From: an uncultured bacterium
Lineage (GTDB): Bacteria; Patescibacteriota; Dojkabacteria; CALFHW01
Reading direction: 5' to 3'
Length of the DNA: 21,341 nucleotides
Assembly: GCA_937876695.1 (NCBI GenBank)
Contig: CALFHW010000194.1
Location: 1-21,341 of the forward strand
Shown: piece by piece, positions 8,126 to 16,510 of the stretch
Layout: each line of letters starts with the position of its first letter
How positions within the stretch are numbered: the first letter of the stretch is position 1
Position numbers and translations under genes: made by a program
Notes under the pieces: generated by a model
Seen by the model: the letters and a program-made list of their open reading frames with translations, nothing else
Database searches by the model: none
What the model was told of the DNA's origin: nothing

Positions 8126-9384
8126 TCAGTTTCGTTGAGAACTTTTAAGTAGCGCTCTACACAGGCATCAATCCCAAACTTCTCAGTTGCTAGCTCTCTA
8201 GCATCCTTGAGAATTTTCTGTCTGGCGGTGCCATCGTCTAATAGGGCGAAGACTTGCGCATGGAATGCCTCAAAGTCATAGGGCGCAATCAATCTGCCGT
8301 TGGCGGTCGTTATCAGCTCAGGATTTCCGCCTATTGCAAACGCGACAATGGCGGTACCAGCTGCCGAGCTTTCCATGAGGGTTGTTGAATAGTTTTCGAA
8401 GAGTGAGGGGAACGCGTAGACGTCGGCAGCCGAGAAATAATAGGGGATCTCGTCATTATTCAGATAGTCTTTGATGATGGCGCCAGCTCCTTTCGGGATT
8501 AAGGACTTAACTATCTCAGCCCCATATCCTGTCACCATAAAAGTTGTCTTACTATAGTCCGTATTTTTAGGTAGACTCTGAAAGTAACCTAAAATTCCTT
8601 TCTTCCAATCCTCGATCCAACCAGCCTGCAAGTAGATTACTTTCTGATCCACACCGATACCCAGCTTTTTCCTAGAGTCAGTCTGATTCAGGCTAGTGAG
8701 TCTCGAGAGCTCAATTCCGTTATTTATGGTCATTACTTTGATGTGTTTGGGTAGTACCTTGCTGGCGCGTACTCTGTTTTCTAGCCATTTTGAGGGGCAC
8801 ACGATTGTCAGATCTTGGCAAAATCTAAAGATTTGTTTCTTAACAAAGAGGTTAATTGCAGGTCCATCTTTAGGTAGCTGCGCAAATTTATCCAGGCCCT
8901 GGTCACCGTTCTCGCCGTATGCAGAAGTGGAATTGGTCAGCCATGCATCATGCAGAGTCCAAATCACTTTGTACCTTCTGCTCAAGAAGGGGAGAGCAAG
9001 TAGAGAGAAGAAGCCCCCGTGGACATTGTGAATATGAATGAAGTCATTGTCAGCGTATTTCTTACTCAACAGTCCAAATGGAAAAGTGTAAAAGAAGTTC
9101 TCGAGTTTAGTTAAGCGCTCGGCTAACCCGAGCATTTTATTGAGCATACCTAGTCTTTTACTTCTCGGCTGGACAACTTCAACGCCTTCAGCGTTCTGTT
9201 TTTTTTCTTCCACCATGAAAGTCACCTGGCTGCCCTGCTTTTTTAGTCCAGCCCAGATATGCCTAGCGATTATTTCAGCACCTCCACCAAGTCCGAAATA
9301 GCGGTTGATTATTATCCCCTTTAGAGGCCTTTGGGGATCTGCTCTTGTTACTGGGTTAGTGTTAGCTTTTGGCATTGTGCTCAC
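8122..9384 (-). CDS. GT4 family glycosyltransferase
   Basis: The product is 420 residues with the two-Rossmann GT-B fold. The N-terminal half has GLGGGAEIIA (31-40), HIHNVHGGFF (117-126) and TLHDAW (143-148). The C-terminal half has PSLFENYSTTLMES (326-339), giving the EX7E pair E330/E338. The HIHN-HGG and TLHD motifs resemble the WcaC/WcfI-like branch, but the cysteine cluster usually found after TLHDxW is absent; the segment reads NSTSAYGENG instead. It would add a sugar from a nucleotide-sugar donor to a cytosolic lipid-linked glycan. A GTG start at 9384 overlaps the upstream GT2 stop as GTGA, favouring coupling; an ATG at 9375 is the alternative and would shorten it by three residues. It is the last gene of the glycan operon and converges with fcl. 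Confidence 0.88.
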   Translation of the reverse strand: MSTMPKANTNPVTRADPQRPLKGIIINRYFGLGGGAEIIARHIWAGLKKQGSQVTFMVEEKKQNAEGVEVVQPRSKRLGMLNKMLGLAERLTKLENFFYTFPFGLLSKKYADNDFIHIHNVHGGFFSLLALPFLSRRYKVIWTLHDAWLTNSTSAYGENGDQGLDKFAQLPKDGPAINLFVKKQIFRFCQDLTIVCPSKWLENRVRASKVLPKHIKVMTINNGIELSRLTSLNQTDSRKKLGIGVDQKVIYLQAGWIEDWKKGILGYFQSLPKNTDYSKTTFMVTGYGAEIVKSLIPKGAGAIIKDYLNNDEIPYYFSAADVYAFPSLFENYSTTLMESSAAGTAIVAFAIGGNPELITTANGRLIAPYDFEAFHAQVFALLDDGTARQKILKDARELATEKFGIDACVERYLKVLNETD

Positions 9385-11996
9385 TTAGCAAAAGCGTGTT
9401 TGAATTTCCAGTACTTTGCGTATTTATGCTGCAGGAAGCGCCGCCAATAAGTAAGCTGCCATGGCTTCCCCCAATATCTTTTGGCTACGCGCTCGTGCTC
9501 CACCGGGAACTTGGCAAGTTGGCCACCCGTCTTGGAGTTGTCGTGAATTACCATCACAGCAAACACCTCTGGGACCTGCTTGAACTCATAGCCAGCCTCC
9601 AGCATTCGGCTCCACAAGTCATGATCCATAGTGAAATGAAGGCTGGTGTCCAGCAGACCAATCTCATCTAGTATTTTTCTGCGGTGAAAAATCGCAGGTT
9701 GGGTAGGGATGCTCTGGGGAATCCACCATCTGATCAGTAGCTCAGCGTCGGTCTGAAGCCGAGGCGCGTCATAACGGCGCCCTTCCTGTCTGTCATCAAT
9801 GACCGCCTTACCCACAATGATATGGTTAGCTGGATCTTGGAAGTAGTCGGCAACTGTCTGCAATACGCCTTCATTCTCATAGTAGTCATCCACACCCAGC
9901 CAGGTCACCACTTCACCTGCTGCCATGCGGAAGCCTTTATTTATAGCGTCGGATTGTCCATGATCTTTTTCACTTATATAGCGGATGCTGTCGGAATATT
10001 TCTTAAGTACCTCAACTGTCCCATCGGTAGAGCCGCCATCTACGATTATATGCTCGAAGTTTCTGTAAGATTGTTCCTGCAGCCTTAAAATTAAGGATTC
10101 CACAAATTCAACGCCATTATAAACAGGGGTGATAATACTGATAAACGGCTGCTTCTCCCAGTTTATGTTGATTCCAGGGTTCACAACTATCAACTTTTGC
10201 AACTGTCTCTCTTTAGCTTTTTTGAACCATTCACTCTTCTTAAAGTCGGCAAAAGGCAGTGCAGTTTTCGCTTCCAGCTCCTTTTGGCGCTTGAGCCTTA
10301 AATCGGTCATACTTGGGTCTTGAGCTGCGTGTACGCGGTAGAGCTGGTATGCCCCGTAGACAGGCACAAATCTTGCGCCCGCTTTAGACATACGCATCCA
10401 GAAATCCCAATCCTCAAATATATCTTTGTCCAAGCTGTAGCTAATTTGGTTTTCTTCCCAGAATGACTTGCGAAATAGAGCGGGGGTATTGGGGCAATTC
10501 CCTGTGAAAATGTAATCCAAATTATATACTGGTGGCTCGTAGCGAATGGTTCCTTCACCAAACTGCTTGAGCCCAAAGTAGCCAACATCGGCGCCAGTCT
10601 TTTCAAGTTTTTCGATACCTAGCTTAAGATAATTTGCACCAAGCATATCATCTGCGTCCAAGGTTACCACGTATTTACCTTTTGCAGCTTGGATTCCAGT
10701 TAGCCGGTTTTCACCGATAGCAGTCCTTTGCGGCTGAAAGATCACTCTAGTGCGCGGCCAGGCCTTGACAGAATTTTTCTCTGCAGCTAGTTCTCTAGTC
10801 CCATCACTGGAAAATCCCTCCACGATGATAATTTCGACCTTATCCCCTAATCCCTGGTCTAACACACTCTGTATGCAGTCATCAATATAGTGGCCATAGT
10901 TATACAGCGGAATTACTACACTTACTAGTGGCCCAACCCACTCTTGGTTAACTACAGTAATAGGTTTTGGCGTGCGACTACCCAGTAAAACTCTGATAAC
11001 AAAGTTCACAATGCCCTTTACCAGCGGAATTCTATGATATGCTGGTTTGAATAGTAGTTTCAGACGCATTCCCAAGCTTAAACCCGTACCTAATAACGCA
11101 GTGCGCCACTGCCAGACAATACTGTTTTGAATTGGCTCCAGTTGGTCCAGTAAAATTTTAATGTACTTTTCCTGGTCCTCTACTTTCGATTTGAGCATGT
11201 GGGTGTTTTCTAAGTGTTCCCTCTCCAAGGTGCTGTATGCTCTGCGTTGGTCATCCCTGCTTTTGCGGATCAGCGGCAATACCTGCTGGAAGTGCTTTTT
11301 ATATAGTTCGAGGTTGTTGGCAATAATCTGACTGTAAATTTCCAGATCCTTCTGCATGGAGCGAGTGAGCCTCGAGCCCTCTCTGCGCCTGTACCTAAAC
11401 AAGGTTTCTTCTACAAGCTCGAATTCGTAACCAGCCGAAATCATACTCAACCATAAATTCCAATCTTCGTAGCCCTTCATGTTATCGTTATAGCCACCCA
11501 CCTTTTCCCAAGCGGATTTACGGTACATTGAAGCAATAGGGGTATAGTTGTCGACGAGCATCTCAGCTACTTCGGGCTTTTGAAATTTCCAGTCGCCAGT
11601 TTCGTAGCCAAACAGTTCCCAATGACACATCACAAAGCCAATTTTGCCATCCTGATCGGCGTCCAACTTAGCTGAGAGTTTACGCAAGAATGTAGGCTTA
11701 ATTATGTCATCAGCATCAAGGCAGACAATATATTCGCCCTTGGACTTAGCAATGCCGAAGTTTCGGGTTTTGACAACTCCCTGATTTTGGTTGCGGTAGA
11801 GAGTAATTCGAGTGTCTGAGTGACTTTCGTATTTCTTGAGTTGCTCAATAGAGGCTGCTTCCGTTGAACCGTCATCTACAATCAGCAGCTCCCAATTTGC
11901 ATAGTCCTGTGAGAGAACCGAGTCCACTGCTTCGTCAATAAATTCGCCTAAATTATAATAGGGCATTATTATCGATATAAGTTTGCTGTCGTTCAT
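9381..11996 (-). CDS. Triple-domain GT2 glycosyltransferase
   Basis: The product is 871 residues with three separate GT-A (GT2) domains. Domain 1 (about 5-215) has SIIMPYYN, VDDGST (40-45), DADD (94-97) and YEDWNLW (176-182). Domain 2 (about 357-560) has SVVIPLYN, EGFSSDGT, DADD (447-450) and FEDWDFW (527-533). Domain 3 (about 617-845) has SIITPVYN, VDGGSTDGT (652-660), GVDD (701-704) and DHDLW (791-795). A charged, probably coiled-coil linker (about 215-290) separates domains 1 and 2. All three keep the aspartates for metal and nucleotide-sugar binding, so all may be active. There are no TM helices, so it is cytosolic or peripheral. It lies 30 bp after the GT11 gene and overlaps the GT4 gene by 4 bp. 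It likely builds several linkages of the exported repeat unit. Confidence 0.92.
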   Translation of the reverse strand: MNDSKLISIIMPYYNLGEFIDEAVDSVLSQDYANWELLIVDDGSTEAASIEQLKKYESHSDTRITLYRNQNQGVVKTRNFGIAKSKGEYIVCLDADDIIKPTFLRKLSAKLDADQDGKIGFVMCHWELFGYETGDWKFQKPEVAEMLVDNYTPIASMYRKSAWEKVGGYNDNMKGYEDWNLWLSMISAGYEFELVEETLFRYRRREGSRLTRSMQKDLEIYSQIIANNLELYKKHFQQVLPLIRKSRDDQRRAYSTLEREHLENTHMLKSKVEDQEKYIKILLDQLEPIQNSIVWQWRTALLGTGLSLGMRLKLLFKPAYHRIPLVKGIVNFVIRVLLGSRTPKPITVVNQEWVGPLVSVVIPLYNYGHYIDDCIQSVLDQGLGDKVEIIIVEGFSSDGTRELAAEKNSVKAWPRTRVIFQPQRTAIGENRLTGIQAAKGKYVVTLDADDMLGANYLKLGIEKLEKTGADVGYFGLKQFGEGTIRYEPPVYNLDYIFTGNCPNTPALFRKSFWEENQISYSLDKDIFEDWDFWMRMSKAGARFVPVYGAYQLYRVHAAQDPSMTDLRLKRQKELEAKTALPFADFKKSEWFKKAKERQLQKLIVVNPGININWEKQPFISIITPVYNGVEFVESLILRLQEQSYRNFEHIIVDGGSTDGTVEVLKKYSDSIRYISEKDHGQSDAINKGFRMAAGEVVTWLGVDDYYENEGVLQTVADYFQDPANHIIVGKAVIDDRQEGRRYDAPRLQTDAELLIRWWIPQSIPTQPAIFHRRKILDEIGLLDTSLHFTMDHDLWSRMLEAGYEFKQVPEVFAVMVIHDNSKTGGQLAKFPVEHERVAKRYWGKPWQLTYWRRFLQHKYAKYWKFKHAFAK

Positions 11997-12026
11997 TCGA
12001 TTATTTCCCCAAATAAATAAAAATCC

Positions 12027-12959
12027 TCACTTTCCTCTTTCTTCCACAGCAATTTGAATCCAGCTTTTAGGTATTATCGCATCTAAGTTAACTGTTTTGT
12101 AGTTTAGCCATTTATTGGGAACGCAAACTGTCCGATTATTCTCTGGGGCTTCAGTTTCGTAGTCTCCTAGAAAAGCGGCCCACCAACTAAAAGTGCTATT
12201 AGAAATGATGATATGCTTGCAGGCGCGCATTAGCTCGAATTCATTAACTGAAACTGAGGCTAAGGGCTGGGCACGCTTAGTTGGAGTAGATGATATTATT
12301 GGGGCATCAGTAATTTTTACATAATTAACACTTTTATCCTTGCCTAACCATTCTTTGGCGATTTCAATATCATCTGAAAATACAAACACAGTTAGATCGG
12401 GAAACTTACTGCGCATATGCTCTAATGCACGCTTATAGTACTCTGGTCCGCATACCTGGAACATTGACTTTATTTTAGGGTCCTTGTGGTAGTCACCTAG
12501 TCTGACATGGATAGCCAAGGAATTGGTCGACCTGATTTCAGCCTTCATTTTTTTTGCTTGAGGTGAGAGCCGGGCCTCTAAAGTGAAATCTTTGGCAATT
12601 ACATCAAAGTGTCTTTTTAAGTATTTTTTATGTACCCAATATCCCACCAGGTGGCTATCACCTCTGAGCCTTAACACTTTTGGATTGTAAATAAAAGTCT
12701 CTGCCTCTTGTACAAAGTTTTTTGGCCGAAGGAGTTTTTCCATAAAAGTTTGGGGCAGCTTGAACTCCCCGATCTCTTGTCTGGTTGCTAATTGTTTTTG
12801 AATCTTGAACTGACCTAAGTCAAAGGTACGCTTATCGCTCTCTTCAAAAGAGTAGATGTCGAGTTTCAACTCTGTGTTTCGGGCAAGCGCCATAGACCTG
12901 CCCATGGCGTATTGAAACATCTGGTTGCCCAGACCCCCGTCAAGTCGTGCGATGATCAT
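12027..12959 (-). CDS. GT11 family fucosyltransferase (alpha-1,2-type)
   Basis: The product is 310 residues from the ATG at 12959. Motifs are DGGLGNQMFQYAMGR at the N-terminus, HVRLGDY (151-157), FVFSDD (192-197) and ISNSTFSWWAAFLG (252-265). These are the defining GT11 blocks, including the HxRxGDY GDP-fucose-binding motif. The enzyme transfers L-fucose from GDP-fucose, usually in alpha-1,2 linkage to galactose. Its donor would come from gmd-fcl on the opposite strand of this window. An upstream ATG at 13016 would add 19 residues, but family proteins begin MII-x-x-L-x-GGLGNQ, so 12959 is preferred. The gene overlaps the Wzt coding end by 20 bp. No Shine-Dalgarno is visible; coupling to Wzt translation is likely. 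The acceptor is unknown. Confidence 0.93.
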   Translation of the reverse strand: MIIARLDGGLGNQMFQYAMGRSMALARNTELKLDIYSFEESDKRTFDLGQFKIQKQLATRQEIGEFKLPQTFMEKLLRPKNFVQEAETFIYNPKVLRLRGDSHLVGYWVHKKYLKRHFDVIAKDFTLEARLSPQAKKMKAEIRSTNSLAIHVRLGDYHKDPKIKSMFQVCGPEYYKRALEHMRSKFPDLTVFVFSDDIEIAKEWLGKDKSVNYVKITDAPIISSTPTKRAQPLASVSVNEFELMRACKHIIISNSTFSWWAAFLGDYETEAPENNRTVCVPNKWLNYKTVNLDAIIPKSWIQIAVEERGK

Positions 12960-14196
12960 GGTGTGACCAATTTGGATAAGGATAAGTAAGACCTTGATTG
13001 ATTGGAAGATTCTCATTGATTAGCGAGAGTTTATATGATTTCTCATGCCACTCTAGCTTGCGCAATTGGGTCTGCTCAGAAAGCATCACTGTGAAAGAAT
13101 AAATTCCAGGTCTGTAGGCAAATTTAGGCAATTTCAGGACCACTTCACCTTCGCCTGCAATTTCCTTTAGATTCAGTCCTTCTTTATCGGAATAGCTCTC
13201 GATTACTAATTGTCCATCGCCATTGTGCACTGAAACCGCAAAGATCGGTACCAATACTTTGCGCATAGCATTGTAACGGATTTTGACAGTCAGCGGCTGA
13301 CCCAAAGTCAACTGCTCAACAGCGTTATCCGCTTCATCTAGAAGCTCAACAGAGGTAATTTTTACTTGGGGATCGAGGCTAATTTTGTTGTCTTTGGAGA
13401 ATTGCTGGGAGCTCTGTTCGTCTGCGTAAGATTTATTGATCTGCGAGGCTTCATACTTGCTGCAGATCAGATCTACGTTGCCACTTTCGATTACTTTTCC
13501 TGATTCTAACCAGACCACTCGATCGCAGGAGTTGCGCATAACTTGCATATTGTGGGAGACAATAATAAAAGTTCCCCCCTCATCCCTGAAGTCAGCGAGT
13601 TTACGCAGACACTTGAGCTGAAAGGCTAGATCACCCACAGCCAGAATCTCATCTACCAGCATAATGTCAGGTTTAGTATGCACAGCAATCGAAAACCCTA
13701 GTCTTACGCGCATTCCAGAAGAGTAGGTAGACACAGGTGCGTCCATAAACTCGCCTATCTCAGCAAAGTGAATGATCTCCTCTAGCTTAGATTCGATCTC
13801 TTTGCGTTTCATACCTAGAATTGTGCCATTGAGAAAAATATTTTCTCTGCCCGTCATATGCGGGTGGAAACCAGCCCCTACTGCGATTAGGGCTCCAATA
13901 CTGCCGTCAACCCGGATACTACCAGTATCAGGCGGGAAAATCCCGTTGATCATACGCAGCAGAGTAGACTTACCAGAACCGTTTTCGCCTAAGAATCCTA
14001 CCTTCTCGCCTTTACGAATCTCAATACTTACATCCTCTAGCGCCCAGAATTCAGAAGGCCTGAGGAGCGAGCGGTTTACAGGGATCCCTACGATTTTTCT
14101 AATCAAATCGAAACTCCCATAAGCCATGCTGCGCTTGATACTGCGCGTGAATTTCTTGGAAACATTTTCGATTTTTATAACTGTTTGTGCCTGCAT
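12940..14196 (-). CDS. wzt: Polysaccharide export ABC ATPase with C-terminal glycan-binding domain
   Basis: The product is 418 residues. The N-terminal nucleotide-binding domain has Walker A GENGSGKST (70-78), signature YSSGMR (158-163), Walker B IMLVDEI (178-184) and H-loop SHN (H215). The sequence FWALEDVSIEIRKGEKVGFLGENG is typical of the Wzt/TagH subfamily. Residues ~277-418 form a second, beta-rich domain beginning VKITSVELLD, matching the Wzt C-terminal carbohydrate-binding domain. In E. coli O8/O9a that domain recognises the capped non-reducing end of a finished chain before export. The start lies 16 nt after the Wzm stop. A TATTAG 7 nt before the ATG resembles the -10 boxes placed before lead genes here, but no clear -35 accompanies it. 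The C-terminus overlaps the GT11 start by 20 bp. Confidence 0.92.
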   Translation of the reverse strand: MQAQTVIKIENVSKKFTRSIKRSMAYGSFDLIRKIVGIPVNRSLLRPSEFWALEDVSIEIRKGEKVGFLGENGSGKSTLLRMINGIFPPDTGSIRVDGSIGALIAVGAGFHPHMTGRENIFLNGTILGMKRKEIESKLEEIIHFAEIGEFMDAPVSTYSSGMRVRLGFSIAVHTKPDIMLVDEILAVGDLAFQLKCLRKLADFRDEGGTFIIVSHNMQVMRNSCDRVVWLESGKVIESGNVDLICSKYEASQINKSYADEQSSQQFSKDNKISLDPQVKITSVELLDEADNAVEQLTLGQPLTVKIRYNAMRKVLVPIFAVSVHNGDGQLVIESYSDKEGLNLKEIAGEGEVVLKLPKFAYRPGIYSFTVMLSEQTQLRKLEWHEKSYKLSLINENLPINQGLTYPYPNWSHHDHRTT

Positions 14197-14212
14197 AAAT
14201 TGACTAATAAAT

Positions 14213-15064
14213 TTAGAGCATTTTCTCGATCACTTGGCTTTCAGAAACGTAGAAAACCCTCAGTACGAATAAAAAGAATAAAACCGACACCGCACTTATC
14301 AGCAGATATTGTCCCCAATACTCGGTCTGCCCAAAAAATATCAATGAGCGAATAGTTTCTATTAGATAGGTCATGGGGTTAATTTGGTTAATGGTATTTA
14401 GGAATCGATTGTCTATATTTGCTGCGTAGACAACTGGGGTGAAGTAGAACAATAAACTGAGTCCTAGTGTCGCAAAACGAGAAATATCGGTGGCGACAAC
14501 TGATACTAACGAGAAGAATAGTCCAAGACCCGCACCAATAAAGAAAAGCGGTAGTATTAGCAGTGGGAATGCAAAAATATACAAGGTTGGCACTACGCCC
14601 AGGATTACCAAAACAACTATATTGAGTAAGAATCCTACGCTAAAATTAGCGGTTTGCACTAGTACTTGCTTAAACAGCAGTACTTCATGTGGGTATTTGA
14701 CTTGTTGAATGAACTCGGCACCTGCATCAAGCGTACTACTGCCTGAGCCATAAAAACCCATAAATAGTGACCAAATTGAGCTGCTGAGTAGCACGAAAGC
14801 AGCATAGGATACGCCTACGTCTCCTGGTTGCAATATCCCAGTGTAGTTCATGAATACCCAAGATACTACTGAGATAAGCGGGGAAATTAGGATCCAGCCC
14901 ACTCCGATAAACGATTTCTTATAGGACATAATAAAGTCCCTGCGAAATAGCTGCACTATTAGTTGTCTGTGTCTGGTTAGATTGCGAATTAGCTTGGCGG
15001 CGGCTCCAAAAATGCTGATGCTGGCATGGCCATGGGCAGTGTAGGTTACGCTTTGATTATTCAT
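14213..15064 (-). CDS. wzm: Polysaccharide export ABC permease
   Basis: The product is 283 residues from the ATG at 15064. After a soluble N-terminal stretch, LIVQLFRRDFIMSYKKSFIG leads into six TM helices, with FTPVVYAANI and INPMTYLIETIRSLIF near the C-terminal end. This is the Wzm/TagG/KpsM-type ABC-2 permease pattern. It forms the channel that moves a lipid-linked glycan across the membrane with Wzt. An upstream in-frame start at 15142 would lie deep inside the Ugd gene and is rejected. The chosen ATG overlaps the Ugd stop by 8 bp. A GGAGG lies 11 nt upstream, the only canonical Shine-Dalgarno core I saw close to a start codon in the window, though it also encodes Gly-Gly of Ugd. Confidence 0.92.
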   Translation of the reverse strand: MNNQSVTYTAHGHASISIFGAAAKLIRNLTRHRQLIVQLFRRDFIMSYKKSFIGVGWILISPLISVVSWVFMNYTGILQPGDVGVSYAAFVLLSSSIWSLFMGFYGSGSSTLDAGAEFIQQVKYPHEVLLFKQVLVQTANFSVGFLLNIVVLVILGVVPTLYIFAFPLLILPLFFIGAGLGLFFSLVSVVATDISRFATLGLSLLFYFTPVVYAANIDNRFLNTINQINPMTYLIETIRSLIFFGQTEYWGQYLLISAVSVLFFLFVLRVFYVSESQVIEKML

Positions 15065-16505
15065 TTGATTTGGCACCTCCAATGGTTTTATATTTATAGC
15101 CCGCAGCTTCAAGCTTCCCCGTGGGGATTTTGTTGCGAGCATCGATGATGTTCTTCTGACTTAGTATAGCACCGATTTCAGCGAAGTTTGCATTCACATA
15201 CTCGGGCCATTCTGTAGCCAGAATGAGCAGGTCTGCGCCTTGGACCGCGGTTCCCAGATCTTTCTGGAAGCTGATAGGCGTAGTCAGCGGGCTTTCTGCA
15301 GTCAGCCTTGCGATCTCAGTACTTGGCTCAGCCAGTGGATCTGTGAGGGTGACAATGGCGCCTGCTCTAGCTAGCGCAATAGCCAGGATCACAGATTGTG
15401 ACTCTCTGACATCATCGGTGCCGGGTTTAAACGAAGCTCCAAGCACGGTGATTTTTTTGTCTGTCAATGTGCCCATAAGCAGCTCAGTGGCTAGTGATTT
15501 GACGTAGTCAATCTGGGCGGCGTTGATCTGTTTTACGCCATCCATGAGTTCAGTCTCTATACCCCAACTGGCAAGTGTGCCAATGAATCCAGCAACATCC
15601 TTAGGGAAACAGCCTCCACCCCAACCTAAACCAGGGTACAAGTAGTCTCTACCGATTCTTTTATCTAGGCCAATTCCATCCATAACTTCTGTAACGTCCG
15701 CTCCGCTAGCCGCGCACACTCTGGCCACCATATTGGCAAATGAAATTTTCATAGCTAGGAAAGAGTTTGAACTTACTTTGATCAGCTCGGCGCTCTCTAA
15801 GCCAATCACAAGCTCTGCGGCAGGAGCGGGTGTGTGCGCTACAGCTGGCGTAGGCGCGGCCCCAGCAGAGATAGTCCTTGCTCCGCTGTAAAGCGAGGCA
15901 TATGTGGCCAAATCGTCGTCTGCAAATCTCTGTCCCTGATCTTCAATAGCTCGCAGAACATCGATTACTTTTCGCGCTGCCTCGGGGTTATCAGAGCCGG
16001 CGATGATTCTATCGGGGAAAAAAGTATTGCGCATGGCAGATCCTTCAGCTAGAAATTCCGGGGAGGACACTACTGCAACTGTTTTATCTGTCTGCGCAAA
16101 AATCAGGGCAAGCTTCCTACCGGTGCCCACGGGCACAGTGCTGCGGGTTACCCAGACCGCTTCAGATCCACAGTATTTGCTGGCCTCGCGCGCCGCACCT
16201 TCTAAATAGTCTAAGTTGACTGATCCGTCTGCTCTGGAGGGCGTGCCAACTGCAGCAAAAATGATAGTAGCACCTGGGATCGCAGTTGAGTAATCCGAGC
16301 TAAAGCTGAGCTTCCCAGTGGCCATTGCCTTGGCAAATAAATCGTCTAGGCCATGCTCAAAGAAAGGTACTTGGCCATCTTGCAGCAGCTTTAATTTGGC
16401 TGTGTCTACTTCTACTCCTGCCACCTCATAACCTGAGATTGCCAAGGCTACCGAGAGGCTCACGCCTACAAACCCGCATCCAATTACTGCAATTTTGTCA
16501 GCCAT
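15057..16505 (-). CDS. ugd: UDP-glucose 6-dehydrogenase
   Basis: The product is 482 residues, oxidising UDP-glucose to UDP-glucuronate with two NAD+. Seen are the NAD motif GCGFVGVSLS (9-18), VGTPSRADG (86-94), STVPVGTG (122-129), SPEFLAEGSA (148-157), the central helix segment SAELIKVSSNSFLAMKIS (238-255) and catalytic GGGCFPKD (296-303, C299). The usual motif has Ser where this has its third Gly. Between residues ~208 and 232 there is an Ala/Pro-rich insert absent from typical enzymes, where a short strand normally links the NAD domain to the central helix. It is the first gene of the minus-strand glycan operon and overlaps wzm by 8 bp. The product could be incorporated directly or used for UDP-xylose or UDP-galacturonate. 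A UDP-ManNAc dehydrogenase is less likely from these motifs. Confidence 0.92.
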   Translation of the reverse strand: MADKIAVIGCGFVGVSLSVALAISGYEVAGVEVDTAKLKLLQDGQVPFFEHGLDDLFAKAMATGKLSFSSDYSTAIPGATIIFAAVGTPSRADGSVNLDYLEGAAREASKYCGSEAVWVTRSTVPVGTGRKLALIFAQTDKTVAVVSSPEFLAEGSAMRNTFFPDRIIAGSDNPEAARKVIDVLRAIEDQGQRFADDDLATYASLYSGARTISAGAAPTPAVAHTPAPAAELVIGLESAELIKVSSNSFLAMKISFANMVARVCAASGADVTEVMDGIGLDKRIGRDYLYPGLGWGGGCFPKDVAGFIGTLASWGIETELMDGVKQINAAQIDYVKSLATELLMGTLTDKKITVLGASFKPGTDDVRESQSVILAIALARAGAIVTLTDPLAEPSTEIARLTAESPLTTPISFQKDLGTAVQGADLLILATEWPEYVNANFAEIGAILSQKNIIDARNKIPTGKLEAAGYKYKTIGGAKSNE

Positions 16506-16510
16506 GTCAC

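Noticed and set aside
12960..13016. Upstream ATG that would lengthen the GT11 enzyme by 19 residues
   Set aside because: It lies deep inside wzt and adds residues not expected before MII-x-x-L-x-GGLGNQ, the normal family N-terminus.
13772..14122. Open frame opposite wzt on the plus strand
   Set aside because: It is the antisense shadow of a strongly conserved ATPase region; composition and lack of motifs argue against a gene. Similar shadows opposite the ABC exporter, Gmd, GT2 and surface protein genes were also dropped.
14204..14209. Internal leaderless promoter before wzt (TATTAG, 7 nt, ATG)
   Set aside because: The -10 matches only 4 of 6 positions and no acceptable -35 lies 16-18 nt upstream; noted in the wzt entry but not called.
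15065..15142. Upstream in-frame start for wzm inside ugd
   Set aside because: It would overlap 86 bp of ugd; the ATG at 15064 gives normal family length and a simple 8-bp overlap.
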